A stretch of 64,000 bases of DNA from Castellaniella denitrificans (GTDB lineage Bacteria; Pseudomonadota; Gammaproteobacteria; Burkholderiales; Burkholderiaceae_B): assembly GCF_027214045.1 (NCBI RefSeq), contig NZ_JAPWHE010000003.1:232168-296167 (forward strand), read 5' to 3'. Below are positions 35,466-44,692 of this stretch, piece by piece. Below the pieces are notes generated by a model. It ran no database searches, was not told the origin of the DNA, and saw only the letters and a list, made by a program, of their open reading frames with translations. How positions within the stretch are numbered: position 1 is the stretch's first letter; the number at the start of each line of letters is the position of its first letter. A program made the translations under genes and the position numbers.

Positions 35466-37085
35466 ATGAAAATAGCAAACGCAATTGATCTGGCATTTGA
35501 GAACGTACTCAAAGAGGGACTAACGGATGTTGAGGTCTTCGCTCGACCGTTTGAGGTCGATCTACTAAAGAACGCAAAGATATCTGAAGACATCAAGCAA
35601 GACATCAAAACATCATTAAAAGAATCTCAAATAAAAGGAATGGGCTTTACACCCATATCACACATACTCGTCCCCAAGAAAGAGCTTTTTGACTTCAGAA
35701 AGTGCGCGATCATTGAGCCGGTAGACGAACTCAAATACCTGACACTTGCGTTGCAGATAGCAGACCAAATTGAAACAAAGCGCCCCAACAAGAGTAAAAA
35801 TCATGTTTTTTCTTACAGATTTTCTCCAGGCAAAGGGTATCTCTTTGATGTGAAATACAATTACACAGCATTCCGTGAACATGTTTCAAAAAAGTCCAAG
35901 CAGCGCAATGTCAATGTAATTGTGTCATGCGATATTTCAAATTTCTATGATAGGCTCAACCTTCACAGGCTAGAGTGCGTTCTTTCCTCGAACCCAAAGA
36001 TTGACAAGAAAATAATATTACAGATAAATGAACTCCTACTATTCTGGTCAGGAAGGGACTCATATGGTATTCCAGTAGGCTCCAATGCCAGCAGGATTTT
36101 GGCAGAGGCTGCATTGATTGAAGTCGACAACTTTCTTTTGTCTCACAAGGTATCGTACTGCCGCTTTGTTGATGACTTCAGGCTGTTTGCCCCAGATTCA
36201 GCCACTGCACACAGGTGGCTAGCACTACTAGTCGACAGGTTGTCTAAGGAGGGGCTTTTCCTCAATACCGGCAAAACAGAAATCAAGGATGTTTCGGCCT
36301 TCAGGGAGGAAGCAGACAGCGGAGCAGAGAGCCAGGACGAAAGTGATCCGCCACCGGAGTCGCCCAAAGAACCAACAGATTCGCAGCCGGATAAGTCAAA
36401 TCACGAAGCATCTCGCGTCATTCGAGGCTACTCAGGGCTCATACCAACAAAATTTCGGACCTTGTCTGATGCGGAAACGGAAAAAATTCTCCGAGAAGAT
36501 TTTACCGAAAAGTTGAAACAGGTCACCAAGTCAGTTCTAATTGAGCCTACAAATTTGGTTTCGCTTGTAAAGGCATGTATAGCCAAGAAGGATCCGGACG
36601 GGATAATTAAGATAACAAAAAATCTAAACAAATTCCCCCAGTTTATCCCCTATGTCATTGATGCGATCATCAAGAATGATTCAATATTCGATGACGGGAA
36701 GATAACGTCCTTATCTGAGTCTTTGGCATTTTGGCTTGATAGGGAGCATGCGCCAGAGTTTGTGTCGATATATGCAATTAGATTCTTTGGTCACCAGCCA
36801 TTTGTTAACAAGCCAGTACTAATGGAATGCTTCAGGAAACTAAAGAGAAATGATGGAAGCTACATTGGCAGAGCTTTGCTTGAGCAGTTGGAGAAGATTG
36901 TTGAGCGAGGCGAGGTGATTGAGATAAGGGACTACTTTACGCGCGCCGATCAGTCTGAGCGGCGCCAAATATCAAGAATGGTTGACATTAGCCTCACAAA
37001 GGGCGAGAAGCGGCCATTTTTTAAGAATGCACTTACACAGTCTCAAGATATCTTCCTAAAGAACATGGAAAATTTGTTTTCTTAG
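35466..37085 (+). CDS. UG/Abi-like reverse transcriptase (candidate defence RT)
   Basis: A 539-residue protein. The N-terminal 280 residues are a reverse transcriptase: motif A VIVSCDISNFYD (D156), motif B GIPVGSNASRILAE (201-214), motif C CRFVDDFRLF (D236, D237) and motif D LFLNTGKTEI. An acidic Ser/Pro linker (about 285-325) leads to an all-helical C-terminus (about 340-539) like the alpha-helical repeats of UG/Abi RTs used in phage defence. No group II intron, retron or DGR parts are adjacent. The start has no Shine-Dalgarno sequence. The gene is AT-rich and followed 21 bp later by an attC site, so it sits in an integron cassette. Which UG group it belongs to is undecided. Confidence 0.82.
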   Translation: MKIANAIDLAFENVLKEGLTDVEVFARPFEVDLLKNAKISEDIKQDIKTSLKESQIKGMGFTPISHILVPKKELFDFRKCAIIEPVDELKYLTLALQIADQIETKRPNKSKNHVFSYRFSPGKGYLFDVKYNYTAFREHVSKKSKQRNVNVIVSCDISNFYDRLNLHRLECVLSSNPKIDKKIILQINELLLFWSGRDSYGIPVGSNASRILAEAALIEVDNFLLSHKVSYCRFVDDFRLFAPDSATAHRWLALLVDRLSKEGLFLNTGKTEIKDVSAFREEADSGAESQDESDPPPESPKEPTDSQPDKSNHEASRVIRGYSGLIPTKFRTLSDAETEKILREDFTEKLKQVTKSVLIEPTNLVSLVKACIAKKDPDGIIKITKNLNKFPQFIPYVIDAIIKNDSIFDDGKITSLSESLAFWLDREHAPEFVSIYAIRFFGHQPFVNKPVLMECFRKLKRNDGSYIGRALLEQLEKIVERGEVIEIRDYFTRADQSERRQISRMVDISLTKGEKRPFFKNALTQSQDIFLKNMENLFS

Positions 37086-37106
37086 TTTTTCGCATATGCA
37101 ACCAAG

Positions 37107-37223
37107 GTTTAACTGTCAGTTCAACGCGGACGCCAACACTGGCCATGCCTTCGGCATTTTCATGGCCAGTGTTGGTTCCCTACGCGCTTCGCGCTCCGGC
37201 GCCGATTAACCTGGGCGTTGAAT
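37107..37223 (+). repeat. attC recombination site of an integron cassette
   Basis: The 117-bp element starts with GTTTAAC (RYYYAAC core) and ends with GTTGAAT (GTTRRRY core). Just inside are the partly complementary L and R boxes (37119-37134 and 37198-37211) with 5-base spacers, and the centre is a perfect 13-bp stem AACACTGGCCATG / CATGGCCAGTGTT around a 13-base loop. This is the folded shape used by integron integrases. No intI gene is in the window, so it is an integrase-less cassette remnant. Confidence 0.82.
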
Positions 37224-37311
37224 GTCTGCCTCTTGATCCCACCAGCGGCAGCTCCTGGCCGAAAGCAACCACCCACACTGACTAGATTGCCCCCCCCACC
37301 AGTCCCACAAT

Positions 37312-37346
37312 TTGACATAACCCAATAACACTGATATTTTATACAG
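37312..37346 (+). promoter_or_regulatory. Strong sigma70 promoter with overlapping LexA-like box
   Basis: A consensus -35 TTGACA (37312-37317) is 17 bp from TATTTT (37335-37340). CTGATATTTTATACAG (37331-37346) overlaps the -10 and has the CTG-N10-CAG layout of LexA boxes with an AT-rich centre. A wider inverted repeat CACTGAT/ATCAGTG also covers it. An 8-C tract lies 14 bp upstream of the -35. Confidence 0.65.
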
Positions 37347-37395
37347 CATCAGTGGCGGCGCACAACGTGCTGCCACATTGCTTTGGGAGGAAACC

Positions 37396-37533
37396 ATGAC
37401 CACACCTAAACGTGTCGCCTGGAAAGACATTGTCGCGCCGCCGCTTGACTGGGCAGCCCCAAAGAGGTCCGATCAGGACGCCGAATCCGGCGAGACCCAA
37501 CAAGACCAGAAAGAGCAGGGCGCCGACCAGTAA
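37396..37533 (+). CDS. Small 45-residue hypothetical protein
   Basis: A short gene in a complete transcription unit: strong promoter, GGGAGGAAACC ribosome site, ATG, 45 codons and a terminator 57 bp after the TAA. The peptide is hydrophilic, with a tryptophan/proline N-terminal half (WKDIVAPPLDWAAPKR) and an acidic, glutamine-rich tail. It has no membrane segment or cysteine. The overlapping LexA-like box suggests damage-induced expression, so a regulator, anti-repressor or small toxin are all possible. I do not recognise it. Confidence 0.6.
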   Translation: MTTPKRVAWKDIVAPPLDWAAPKRSDQDAESGETQQDQKEQGADQ

Positions 37534-37589
37534 GCCTCTTGCCCACTGGGCTGTGGACGCGTAATCGGCGGCACAGCCTCAGCATGCGA

Positions 37590-37623
37590 CGGCCCCTTCA
37601 GAAGGACTCTGAAGGGGCCGTTT
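37590..37623 (+). terminator. Rho-independent terminator
   Basis: A perfect 13-bp stem CGGCCCCTTCAGA / TCTGAAGGGGCCG with a 5-base loop is followed by TTT. It ends the 45-codon gene and marks the right side of the island. Confidence 0.85.
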
Positions 37624-37686
37624 CGATTGCGGCAGACAGCGGTCGTTCGTCTCGGGGCCTGGACAGGGTCACGAGACGCCTGTGGC

Positions 37687-37962
37687 TCAGGGAATCTCGC
37701 GCATCTCGATATCCGTCACGTCCCGTTCGCGCGCCGGCTGACTCCCCCGCGACCAGGCCCCGGGTCCGGTCGGCATGGCCGAGCGCCGGCGTTCGGCCCA
37801 ATAGGCCTTGACGCCGAAGGGCCGGCCTTTCAGCCGGGCGACGATGTACAGCACGCCGATCGCCAGGGCGGTCGAGGCCATGAAGACGAACGCCATCACC
37901 AGGCCGAAGAAGGCCAGGATCAGGAACAGGATGGCGCGCAGGATTTGCTGGATCAGATTCAT
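37687..37962 (-). CDS. Small membrane protein upstream of apbC
   Basis: A 91-residue protein with a long hydrophobic segment (about residues 8-42, enough for one long or two short helices), then the motif ARLKGRPFGVKAYWAERRR and a polar tail. No domain is recognised. High GC and codon use match the chromosome, so I place it outside the island. It is divergent from apbC, whose start lies 183 bp away. Confidence 0.7.
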   Translation of the reverse strand: MNLIQQILRAILFLILAFFGLVMAFVFMASTALAIGVLYIVARLKGRPFGVKAYWAERRRSAMPTGPGAWSRGSQPARERDVTDIEMREIP

Positions 37963-38145
37963 AAAACTTGGACTCCTGTGGCCGGAAAAGGTTGCATGCG
38001 CGTCGCGGCGGGACGCCGGGCGGGCGGCAGTGGCGTCCGGCCGGATCCGGGGGCGCCTGTCATGCCCATATTGGGGTCAATCGGCGGATTTCCAGGGGAA
38101 TCCGCTATGCTTCTGGTTTCGACTGTTTTCACCCGATCTCTCATC

Positions 38146-39231
38146 ATGGCTACCACGATACAGGACATTCGCGCGATCCTGTCCAGGGTCATCAACCCCG
38201 ACACCCGGAAAACGCTGGCGGTGACCGAACCCGAATTGCGGATCGCCGCCTCGGGCGACGCCTTCGACATCACTGTAACCCTGGGCTATCCCTTGTTCAA
38301 TGGCGAGCAGGCCCTGGGTGCCGCCATCCGGACCGCGCTGGACGCGGCCGGCGCGCGCCTCGGGAAACTGGAATTCCAGTCGCGGATCGTCGCCCATGCG
38401 GTCCAGCGCGGGCTGCGCACCCTGGGCAACGTGCGCAATGTCATCGCGGTGGCTTCCGGCAAGGGCGGGGTCGGCAAAAGCACCACGGCCGTCAACCTGG
38501 CCCTGGCGCTGCACAGCCAGGGCGCGCGCGTCGGCCTGCTGGACGCCGACATCTACGGCCCCAGCGTGCCCATCATGCTGGGCCTGTCGGGCAAGCCGAA
38601 AAGCGCCGACGGCAAGAGCATGGAACCCATGATCGGCCATGGCCTGCAGGCCAATTCCATCGGCTTCCTGATGGACGACGACGGGCCGGCGATCTGGCGC
38701 GGCCCCATGGTCACGCAGGCCCTGACGCAGTTGCTGTCGCTTACCAATTGGAACGATCTGGATTATCTGATCGTGGACATGCCTCCGGGAACGGGCGATA
38801 TTGCCCTCACCATGGCGCAAAAGGTCCCGCTGACGGGGGCGATCATCGTCACCACCCCCCAGGACCTGGCCCTGGCCGATGCCCGCAAGGGTCTGATCAT
38901 GTTCCAGAAGGTGGATGTCCCGGTGCTGGGGATCGTCGAAAACATGTCCGTCCACGTGTGCTCCAACTGCGGGCACGCGGAGCCGATCTTCGGCCAGGAC
39001 GGCGGCCGCCAGCTCGCGGCGACCTATCACCTGCCCTGGCTGGGGGATTTGCCGTTGCAGCTCGACATCCGCCAGGAAACCGACTCCGGCCGGCCCAGCG
39101 TCGTCGCCTCGCCCGACGGCGAGGCCGCGCGCCGTTACCAGGACATCGCCCGCCAGCTGGCCATCCACGTGGCCGGACAGCCGCTGGACGATTCCGGTTC
39201 CCGGCCCAAGGTCGTGGCGCGCACGAGCTGA
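38146..39231 (+). CDS. apbC: Iron-sulfur cluster carrier ATPase ApbC/Mrp
   Basis: A 361-residue P-loop protein that carries and delivers Fe-S clusters in the cytoplasm. An N-terminal MIP18-like domain (about residues 1-90) precedes the deviant Walker A GKGGVGKSTTA, the ATPase core with DMPPGTGDIALT, and the cluster-binding CxxC in HVCSNCGHAEPIFG. I start at MATTIQDI; the open frame extends far upstream without similarity. Its TGA shares one base with the tamA ATG. apbC is normally a divergent neighbour of metG. Confidence 0.95.
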   Translation: MATTIQDIRAILSRVINPDTRKTLAVTEPELRIAASGDAFDITVTLGYPLFNGEQALGAAIRTALDAAGARLGKLEFQSRIVAHAVQRGLRTLGNVRNVIAVASGKGGVGKSTTAVNLALALHSQGARVGLLDADIYGPSVPIMLGLSGKPKSADGKSMEPMIGHGLQANSIGFLMDDDGPAIWRGPMVTQALTQLLSLTNWNDLDYLIVDMPPGTGDIALTMAQKVPLTGAIIVTTPQDLALADARKGLIMFQKVDVPVLGIVENMSVHVCSNCGHAEPIFGQDGGRQLAATYHLPWLGDLPLQLDIRQETDSGRPSVVASPDGEAARRYQDIARQLAIHVAGQPLDDSGSRPKVVARTS

Positions 39232-41171
39232 TGCCGGGGGATGGTCTGACCCTGTCCGCCCGGCCGTCGCATCCCGGCCGTCCGCGCATCGGGCCTGGCC
39301 GGATAGTCCACGGGGTGCGCCGGGCGCTGCTCGGTCTGGGGGTCGCCGCCTGCGCCCCCGCGCTGGCCGCGCCCCCGGAAGTCATCATCGACCCGGGCGG
39401 CGCTCCGCCCAAGGTGTTACAGGCCATTACCAATGCGGTCGGCGCCATCACGCGCCTGACGGAAGACCAGGACGTGCGCGAGGTCTCGCGCCTGCGGCGG
39501 CGCGCCTGGGAGGCCGCCCAGGCCGCCCTGCGGACCCAGGGCTACTTCGGCGCGACCGTCACGCTGGACGTCTCGCCGGGCGCGGCGAACGGCGGTGAAT
39601 TCTGGGACATCGCGATCGACACGGGCGAGCGGGCCCGGGTGCGCCAGCTCGGGCTGCGCTTCGAGGGCGCGCTCGCCGGGGACGCCTACGCGGCCCGGCG
39701 CCAGTCGTTGCGCGGCGACTGGCTGCTCAAGGAAGGCATGCCCTTCATCAACGACGACTGGAACCGGGCCAAGACCGAACTGCTGGACGCCGCCTCGCGC
39801 CGGGATTTCTATTACGCCCGTTATGCGCAGACCCGCGCGCTAGTCGACCCCGGGGCGGCCAAGGCCGACCTGGACGTCGCGCTCGACAGTGGCCCGCCGG
39901 TGCGGCTGGGCGAACTCCAGATCATCGGCTTGAAGCGGGTGCCTGAATCCCTGATCCGGCGCTATGTGCGCTACGACCCGGGCGACGCCTACGACCAGAC
40001 GCGCCTGGAGGACTGGCAGCAGGCCCTGCAGTCCACCACGTTCTTTCGCGGCGCCTTCGTCACGCTGGCCGACGGCGCGCCGCCGGCGCCGGCGGGCGCC
40101 GCGTCGGCCGGGACGCCCGCCGGCGCCGGCGGGGACATGGCCCCGCAAGCCGCCGCCGCACAGCCGGCCGCGCGGCCCCGGGGCACCGACCCCGTCACGC
40201 TGCCCGTGCGTGTCCAGGTGACCGAAGGCCCGGCCCGCTATGCCAGCGGCTCATTGGGTGCCGACAGCGATTATGGCGTGCGGGTGGAGGGCCTGTACCG
40301 TCAGAACGTGGTTTATGGCTTGCCGGTCTGGATCGAGACCGGCGCCGGGGTCGACAACAAGCGGCAGCGCGCTTTCTTCGACGTGCACCTGCCGCCCGGC
40401 ATGGACGGCAGCAAGGACAGTTTCGGTCTGCTGTACGACCATTCGGACATCGAGGGCCTGGAGACCAGCCGCGCCGGCCTGGGCTGGAAGCGCAGCCAGA
40501 CGCGCAAGGCGGCGGGCGACAGCCGCGTCGAATACGAAGTCCGCTGGGGCGCGCTGGTCGCCTACGACAAGACCCGCATTTCCGGCGATTCGCGCTACGA
40601 GGTCCCGAGCTGGGCGGCCACCTGGCAGTGGCTGCGCCGCGATGTGGACTCGAAATACGATCCGCGCGAGGGCAACCTGGTCGAATTCGGCCTGGGCGCG
40701 GGCACGACGCTGGACGACGGCAAGGCCTTCTACCGCAGCAGCCTGCGCGCCCAGCAATGGTGGCCGATCGGCGAGCGCGACGTGCTGACCGTGCGCGGCG
40801 AGATCGGCAAGGTCTGGGCGCAGACCGACCGCCTGCCACAGGATTTTTCCTGGCGTACCGGCGGATCGCGCAGCATCCGGGGCTATCGCTACCAGAGCAT
40901 CGGCCTGCGGCGCGGCGACGCGGTCATCGGCGCGCCCGCGCTGGGCGTGGCCAGCATCGAATACACGCACTATTTCACCGATACCCTGGGCGCCAATCTG
41001 TTCGTCGACGCCGGGGACGCGGCCGCGTCCTTCGGCCAGTTCGACTGGCACCTGGGCTACGGGGCCGGCCTGGCGGTGCGCACGCCGGCCGGCCCGTTCT
41101 TCGTCGACCTGGCCTGGGCGCAGAAAGACCGGCGCCTGCGGCTGCAATTTTCCCTGGGGATCGCGTTTTGA
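39231..41171 (+). CDS. tamA: Outer membrane translocation and assembly protein TamA
   Basis: A 646-residue BamA-family protein. A signal peptide ends near residue 47 (APALAAPP). POTRA-type domains follow in the periplasm (for example DSGPPVRLGELQIIGLKRV, about 225), then an Ala/Pro/Gly-rich linker near residue 290, then a 16-strand-type barrel with the conserved WRTGGSRSIRGYRYQ and the aromatic C-terminus LQFSLGIAF. With TamB it helps insert outer membrane proteins. The ATG overlaps the apbC stop by one base. Confidence 0.9.
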   Translation: MPGDGLTLSARPSHPGRPRIGPGRIVHGVRRALLGLGVAACAPALAAPPEVIIDPGGAPPKVLQAITNAVGAITRLTEDQDVREVSRLRRRAWEAAQAALRTQGYFGATVTLDVSPGAANGGEFWDIAIDTGERARVRQLGLRFEGALAGDAYAARRQSLRGDWLLKEGMPFINDDWNRAKTELLDAASRRDFYYARYAQTRALVDPGAAKADLDVALDSGPPVRLGELQIIGLKRVPESLIRRYVRYDPGDAYDQTRLEDWQQALQSTTFFRGAFVTLADGAPPAPAGAASAGTPAGAGGDMAPQAAAAQPAARPRGTDPVTLPVRVQVTEGPARYASGSLGADSDYGVRVEGLYRQNVVYGLPVWIETGAGVDNKRQRAFFDVHLPPGMDGSKDSFGLLYDHSDIEGLETSRAGLGWKRSQTRKAAGDSRVEYEVRWGALVAYDKTRISGDSRYEVPSWAATWQWLRRDVDSKYDPREGNLVEFGLGAGTTLDDGKAFYRSSLRAQQWWPIGERDVLTVRGEIGKVWAQTDRLPQDFSWRTGGSRSIRGYRYQSIGLRRGDAVIGAPALGVASIEYTHYFTDTLGANLFVDAGDAAASFGQFDWHLGYGAGLAVRTPAGPFFVDLAWAQKDRRLRLQFSLGIAF

Positions 41172-44100
41172 AGGCGCGCATCTGGCGTGGCCTGCGGGCC
41201 TTCAGTCTCTGGGGGCTGCCGCCGCTCGTGCTGGCGCTGTTGCTGGCCATCGGCTTCGCCGTCTGGTGCGTCACCAGCACGACCGGTACCCGCTGGCTGC
41301 TGCGCACGGCGGCCGCCCAGCTGGGCGGCGAGGCCCATGGCGTGCGCGGCACGCTGGCCCGGGGTCTGTATGTCGAGGGCCTGACGATCGTCCTGCCCGA
41401 CGTCGACGTGCGCGTGGTCGGGCTGCACCTCAAGGCGCTCTGGCCGGAATTGCTGGACCGCCGCCTGCACGTCAACGATCTGTCGGCGGTGCGCGTGGAC
41501 GTGGCGTTGCGCACCGCGCCGGCCGCCGCGCCCGTCGCGGGCGACGGCCAGCCCTTCCGGATGCCGTCGCTGCCGCTCGGATTGCGGATCGACCGGCTAG
41601 CGCTGGGGGGGCTGGGCCTGCGCATCGACGGAGAGCCGTTGCCCGTCGACCTGCTGTCCGTCTCGACCGCCCTGACCCTGGACGCCCATACGGCGACCGT
41701 GACGCTGGACCACCTGCAGGCGGCCCACCGGGACACGCTGCTCAAGCTCGACGGCAATCTCGCCCTGCGCGGTCTGGCGGCGCCCTGGCCCTTCGAACTC
41801 AATCTGCACGGATCCGCCCAGGATCGCAGCGCGCACTCGCCGGTCTGCCTGCGGCGGGCGATGGCGCCGGGAGGCGGCGCGGCCGGGGGCGAGCCGCCCG
41901 GGGATGCGTGCCGCGTCGACCTGGACCTGCGTCTGGCGGGGACGCTCCAGTCCCTGCATCTGCAGGCCAGCGGGCGGGGCGAAGGCCTGGAACTCCGGGC
42001 GGAGGCCGATATCCGCCCCGGCCAGTCTTTTCCCCTGGAAGCGGCGCAGGCGGATCTGCGTCTGCCGGGCGATGCCCGCGTGACGCTCGACATCGCCCCC
42101 GGGGTGCCGGGGGCAGACGGCCTGCGCCCGGTCCGCGCCCGGTGGGCCGTCCGGCAGTTCCGGCCCGATCCCTGGCTGCCCGCGGACCTGGGCCCGGCGC
42201 TGCTCAACCTGAAGGGCGAGCTGCGCGCGCGTCTGGACGCCGGCCAGCGTGTGCGGGACCTGGGCCTGGACCTGGCGTTCGATGGCCCCAACCGCTGGAA
42301 CGGTCAGCCCCTGTCGGGCAAGGTCCGGCTGGAGCGCCTGTCGCGGACGGGGGGCGCGCTGCTCGATGCGCGGGCGGCGGGGCCGGCGGATCTCCTGGGC
42401 CTGCGGGCCGAGGGCCTGGACATGGACCTGGCCCTGGGGCCGGACCGGATCCGCGCCGGAGGCGACGCGTCGGCGGACGCCAGCCGGCTGTCGCTGCGGG
42501 CGCGGCTGCCGGCCCTGGCGGCGTTGTGGCCCGGCCTGGAGGGCGGGGCGGACCTGGATTTCAATGTGTCCGGCCCCCTGGCCGACCACCGGGGCGGCCT
42601 GCAGGCCCGTTACACGCCGCCGGATGCCCTGGATGACGTGCCCGGGCGGGCGCCGGTGAGCCTGGAACTGGCCTTCGGCGGCGGCTGGACGCAGGCCCAG
42701 GGCTGGCGCGGACAGTTGACCGCCCTGCGGGCCGGGCATGCCGGCCTGGTCCTGGACAGCCGGGCGGCGGTGCCGCTGGCGCTCGACGCCGCGGGCGGCT
42801 GGCGGGTCGGTCAGGCGGTCCTCGGGTTGTCGCTGGACGGCGAACCCCTGCTCGGCGTGAATCACCAGGTTTCGGCCGGCGGGCAGGGCCGTTGGGAAAC
42901 GCGCGGCCGCATCGATCCGCTGACCATCACCCCGGCACGCATCGACCGGCTGCGGGCCTGGCTGGGCCGCGCCGCCGCGCGGGAAGGCGGGGTACGCACC
43001 CAACTGTCCGAACAGGCGCGGCGCAGCCGTCTGGACGCGCGCCTGGAATGGAACTTGAAGTTCGACGACGCCCTGAGCGGCGACATCCATCTGGCCCGCC
43101 AGGACGGCGACCTGACCGTGCCCGGCGACGTGCCCCTCCAGCTTGGTCTGGAGGAGGCCCGCCTGGATATCGTCATCCGGCGCGTCGGTGCCGGCCTCAG
43201 CCGCGCCGATGCCGACCTCCGGGTCCGGACGCGCGAAATGGGCAGCATGCGCTTGCGCGCCGACACGCCGATCCATGCGGCCCCGGGCGGCGGCCTCGTC
43301 CTGCGGCCGCAGGATGCGCGGCACCTGCGCTTCGAGGCCCGGTCCGAGGACCTGGCCTGGGCGAACCTGCTGCTGGGCGGGGAGATGGAAATCGGCGGCA
43401 CCCTGCAGGCCGACATCCAGGGCGGCAGCCGGCCCGATGGCCGCTGGACGCTGTCCGGGCCGCTGAGCGGCGACGGCCTGCGCCTGCTGATCGCCGACCA
43501 GGGCGTGCGGCTGCTGGACGGCACCTTGCGGGCGCATTTCGACGGCACCCGGGTGCTGCTGGATCATCTGCGCTTTCCGGCGCTGCGCCGGGTCGTGCCC
43601 AAGGAATGGCGCACCGCCACCTGGATCGCCGAAAACCCGGATGCCCAGGACGGATACCTGGACCTGTCGGGCGCCTGGGATCTGACCGAAAGCCAGGGCC
43701 AGGCGGACATCGCTTTCCGGCGGTATCCGATCCTGCAGCGCTCGGACCGCTACGCCATGATCAGCGGCGATCTCCAGGTCCGGGCGACCTTGCCGGAAAT
43801 CCTCATCGGCGGCAAGATCACGGCCGACGCCGGCTGGTTCGACCTGGACATGCTCAACGCCATCCCGTCCCTGGACAGCGACGTGGTGGTCCTGCAACCG
43901 GGGGCGAAGGACGCGCCGCCATCGGCCTCGCCGCCGCTGGACCTGCGCGCCGATCTGACCATCGACCTGGGGCCGCGTTTCTATCTGACCGGCTTCGGCC
44001 TGGACTCGGGGCTGGTCGGCGGCATGAATCTGCGCATGACGGACGGCATGCTCACGGCGCTGGGCCAGTTGCGCACCCGGGGCGGCGCCATCAATGCCTA

Positions 44101-44692
44101 TGGCCAGCACCTGCAGCTGCGGCGCGGCACCATCACCTTCCAGGGCGATGTGGCCAATCCCGTGCTCGACATCCAGGCCCTGCGCACCGACGTGGCGGTC
44201 CAGGCCGGGGTCCGGGTGGCCGGCACCGCCCGGCGTCCGCGCATCGACCTGATGTCGATCCCCGAAGTCAGCGAAACCGAAAAACTGACCTGGCTGCTGC
44301 TGGGCCACGGTCCGGACCAGGGCGGCGGCGACATGTCGCTGCTGTTCTCGGTGGGCAGTTCCTTCCTGTCGGGCGGCGAGCCGTTCTACAAGCGTTTCGG
44401 CCTGGACGAACTGAGCATGCGCTCGGGCGAACTGGGCAGCACGGGCAGCATCTTGCCGGTCGAGAGCGTGGTCAGCGGCCTGGACGCGGGCGCCAGCGCC
44501 ATCGAACAGCGTTTCGTCCTGGCCGGCAAGCGTCTGACCGACGACCTGCGGCTGAGCCTGGAACAGGCCCTGGCGCAGACCGGCACCGTGGCGCGGCTGA
44601 GCTACCGCCTGATGCGCGGCCTGCGGGCCGAGCTGACCACGGGCACCGTCAGCGGCCTGGCGCTGGTCTATCGATGGTTCTCGATGGAATAG
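41168..44692 (+). CDS. tamB: Translocation and assembly module protein TamB
   Basis: A 1174-residue protein with one N-terminal inner-membrane helix (about residues 17-38), a very long beta-rich periplasmic body, and the conserved C-terminal TamB (DUF490) domain from about residue 830 on, including GGAINAYGQHLQLRRGTI and EKLTWLLLGHGPD. It bridges the periplasm to TamA and is linked to phospholipid and protein delivery to the outer membrane. The start is a TTG that overlaps the tamA stop by 4 bp (TTGA); no ATG fits the signal-anchor. Confidence 0.92.
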   Translation: MKARIWRGLRAFSLWGLPPLVLALLLAIGFAVWCVTSTTGTRWLLRTAAAQLGGEAHGVRGTLARGLYVEGLTIVLPDVDVRVVGLHLKALWPELLDRRLHVNDLSAVRVDVALRTAPAAAPVAGDGQPFRMPSLPLGLRIDRLALGGLGLRIDGEPLPVDLLSVSTALTLDAHTATVTLDHLQAAHRDTLLKLDGNLALRGLAAPWPFELNLHGSAQDRSAHSPVCLRRAMAPGGGAAGGEPPGDACRVDLDLRLAGTLQSLHLQASGRGEGLELRAEADIRPGQSFPLEAAQADLRLPGDARVTLDIAPGVPGADGLRPVRARWAVRQFRPDPWLPADLGPALLNLKGELRARLDAGQRVRDLGLDLAFDGPNRWNGQPLSGKVRLERLSRTGGALLDARAAGPADLLGLRAEGLDMDLALGPDRIRAGGDASADASRLSLRARLPALAALWPGLEGGADLDFNVSGPLADHRGGLQARYTPPDALDDVPGRAPVSLELAFGGGWTQAQGWRGQLTALRAGHAGLVLDSRAAVPLALDAAGGWRVGQAVLGLSLDGEPLLGVNHQVSAGGQGRWETRGRIDPLTITPARIDRLRAWLGRAAAREGGVRTQLSEQARRSRLDARLEWNLKFDDALSGDIHLARQDGDLTVPGDVPLQLGLEEARLDIVIRRVGAGLSRADADLRVRTREMGSMRLRADTPIHAAPGGGLVLRPQDARHLRFEARSEDLAWANLLLGGEMEIGGTLQADIQGGSRPDGRWTLSGPLSGDGLRLLIADQGVRLLDGTLRAHFDGTRVLLDHLRFPALRRVVPKEWRTATWIAENPDAQDGYLDLSGAWDLTESQGQADIAFRRYPILQRSDRYAMISGDLQVRATLPEILIGGKITADAGWFDLDMLNAIPSLDSDVVVLQPGAKDAPPSASPPLDLRADLTIDLGPRFYLTGFGLDSGLVGGMNLRMTDGMLTALGQLRTRGGAINAYGQHLQLRRGTITFQGDVANPVLDIQALRTDVAVQAGVRVAGTARRPRIDLMSIPEVSETEKLTWLLLGHGPDQGGGDMSLLFSVGSSFLSGGEPFYKRFGLDELSMRSGELGSTGSILPVESVVSGLDAGASAIEQRFVLAGKRLTDDLRLSLEQALAQTGTVARLSYRLMRGLRAELTTGTVSGLALVYRWFSME

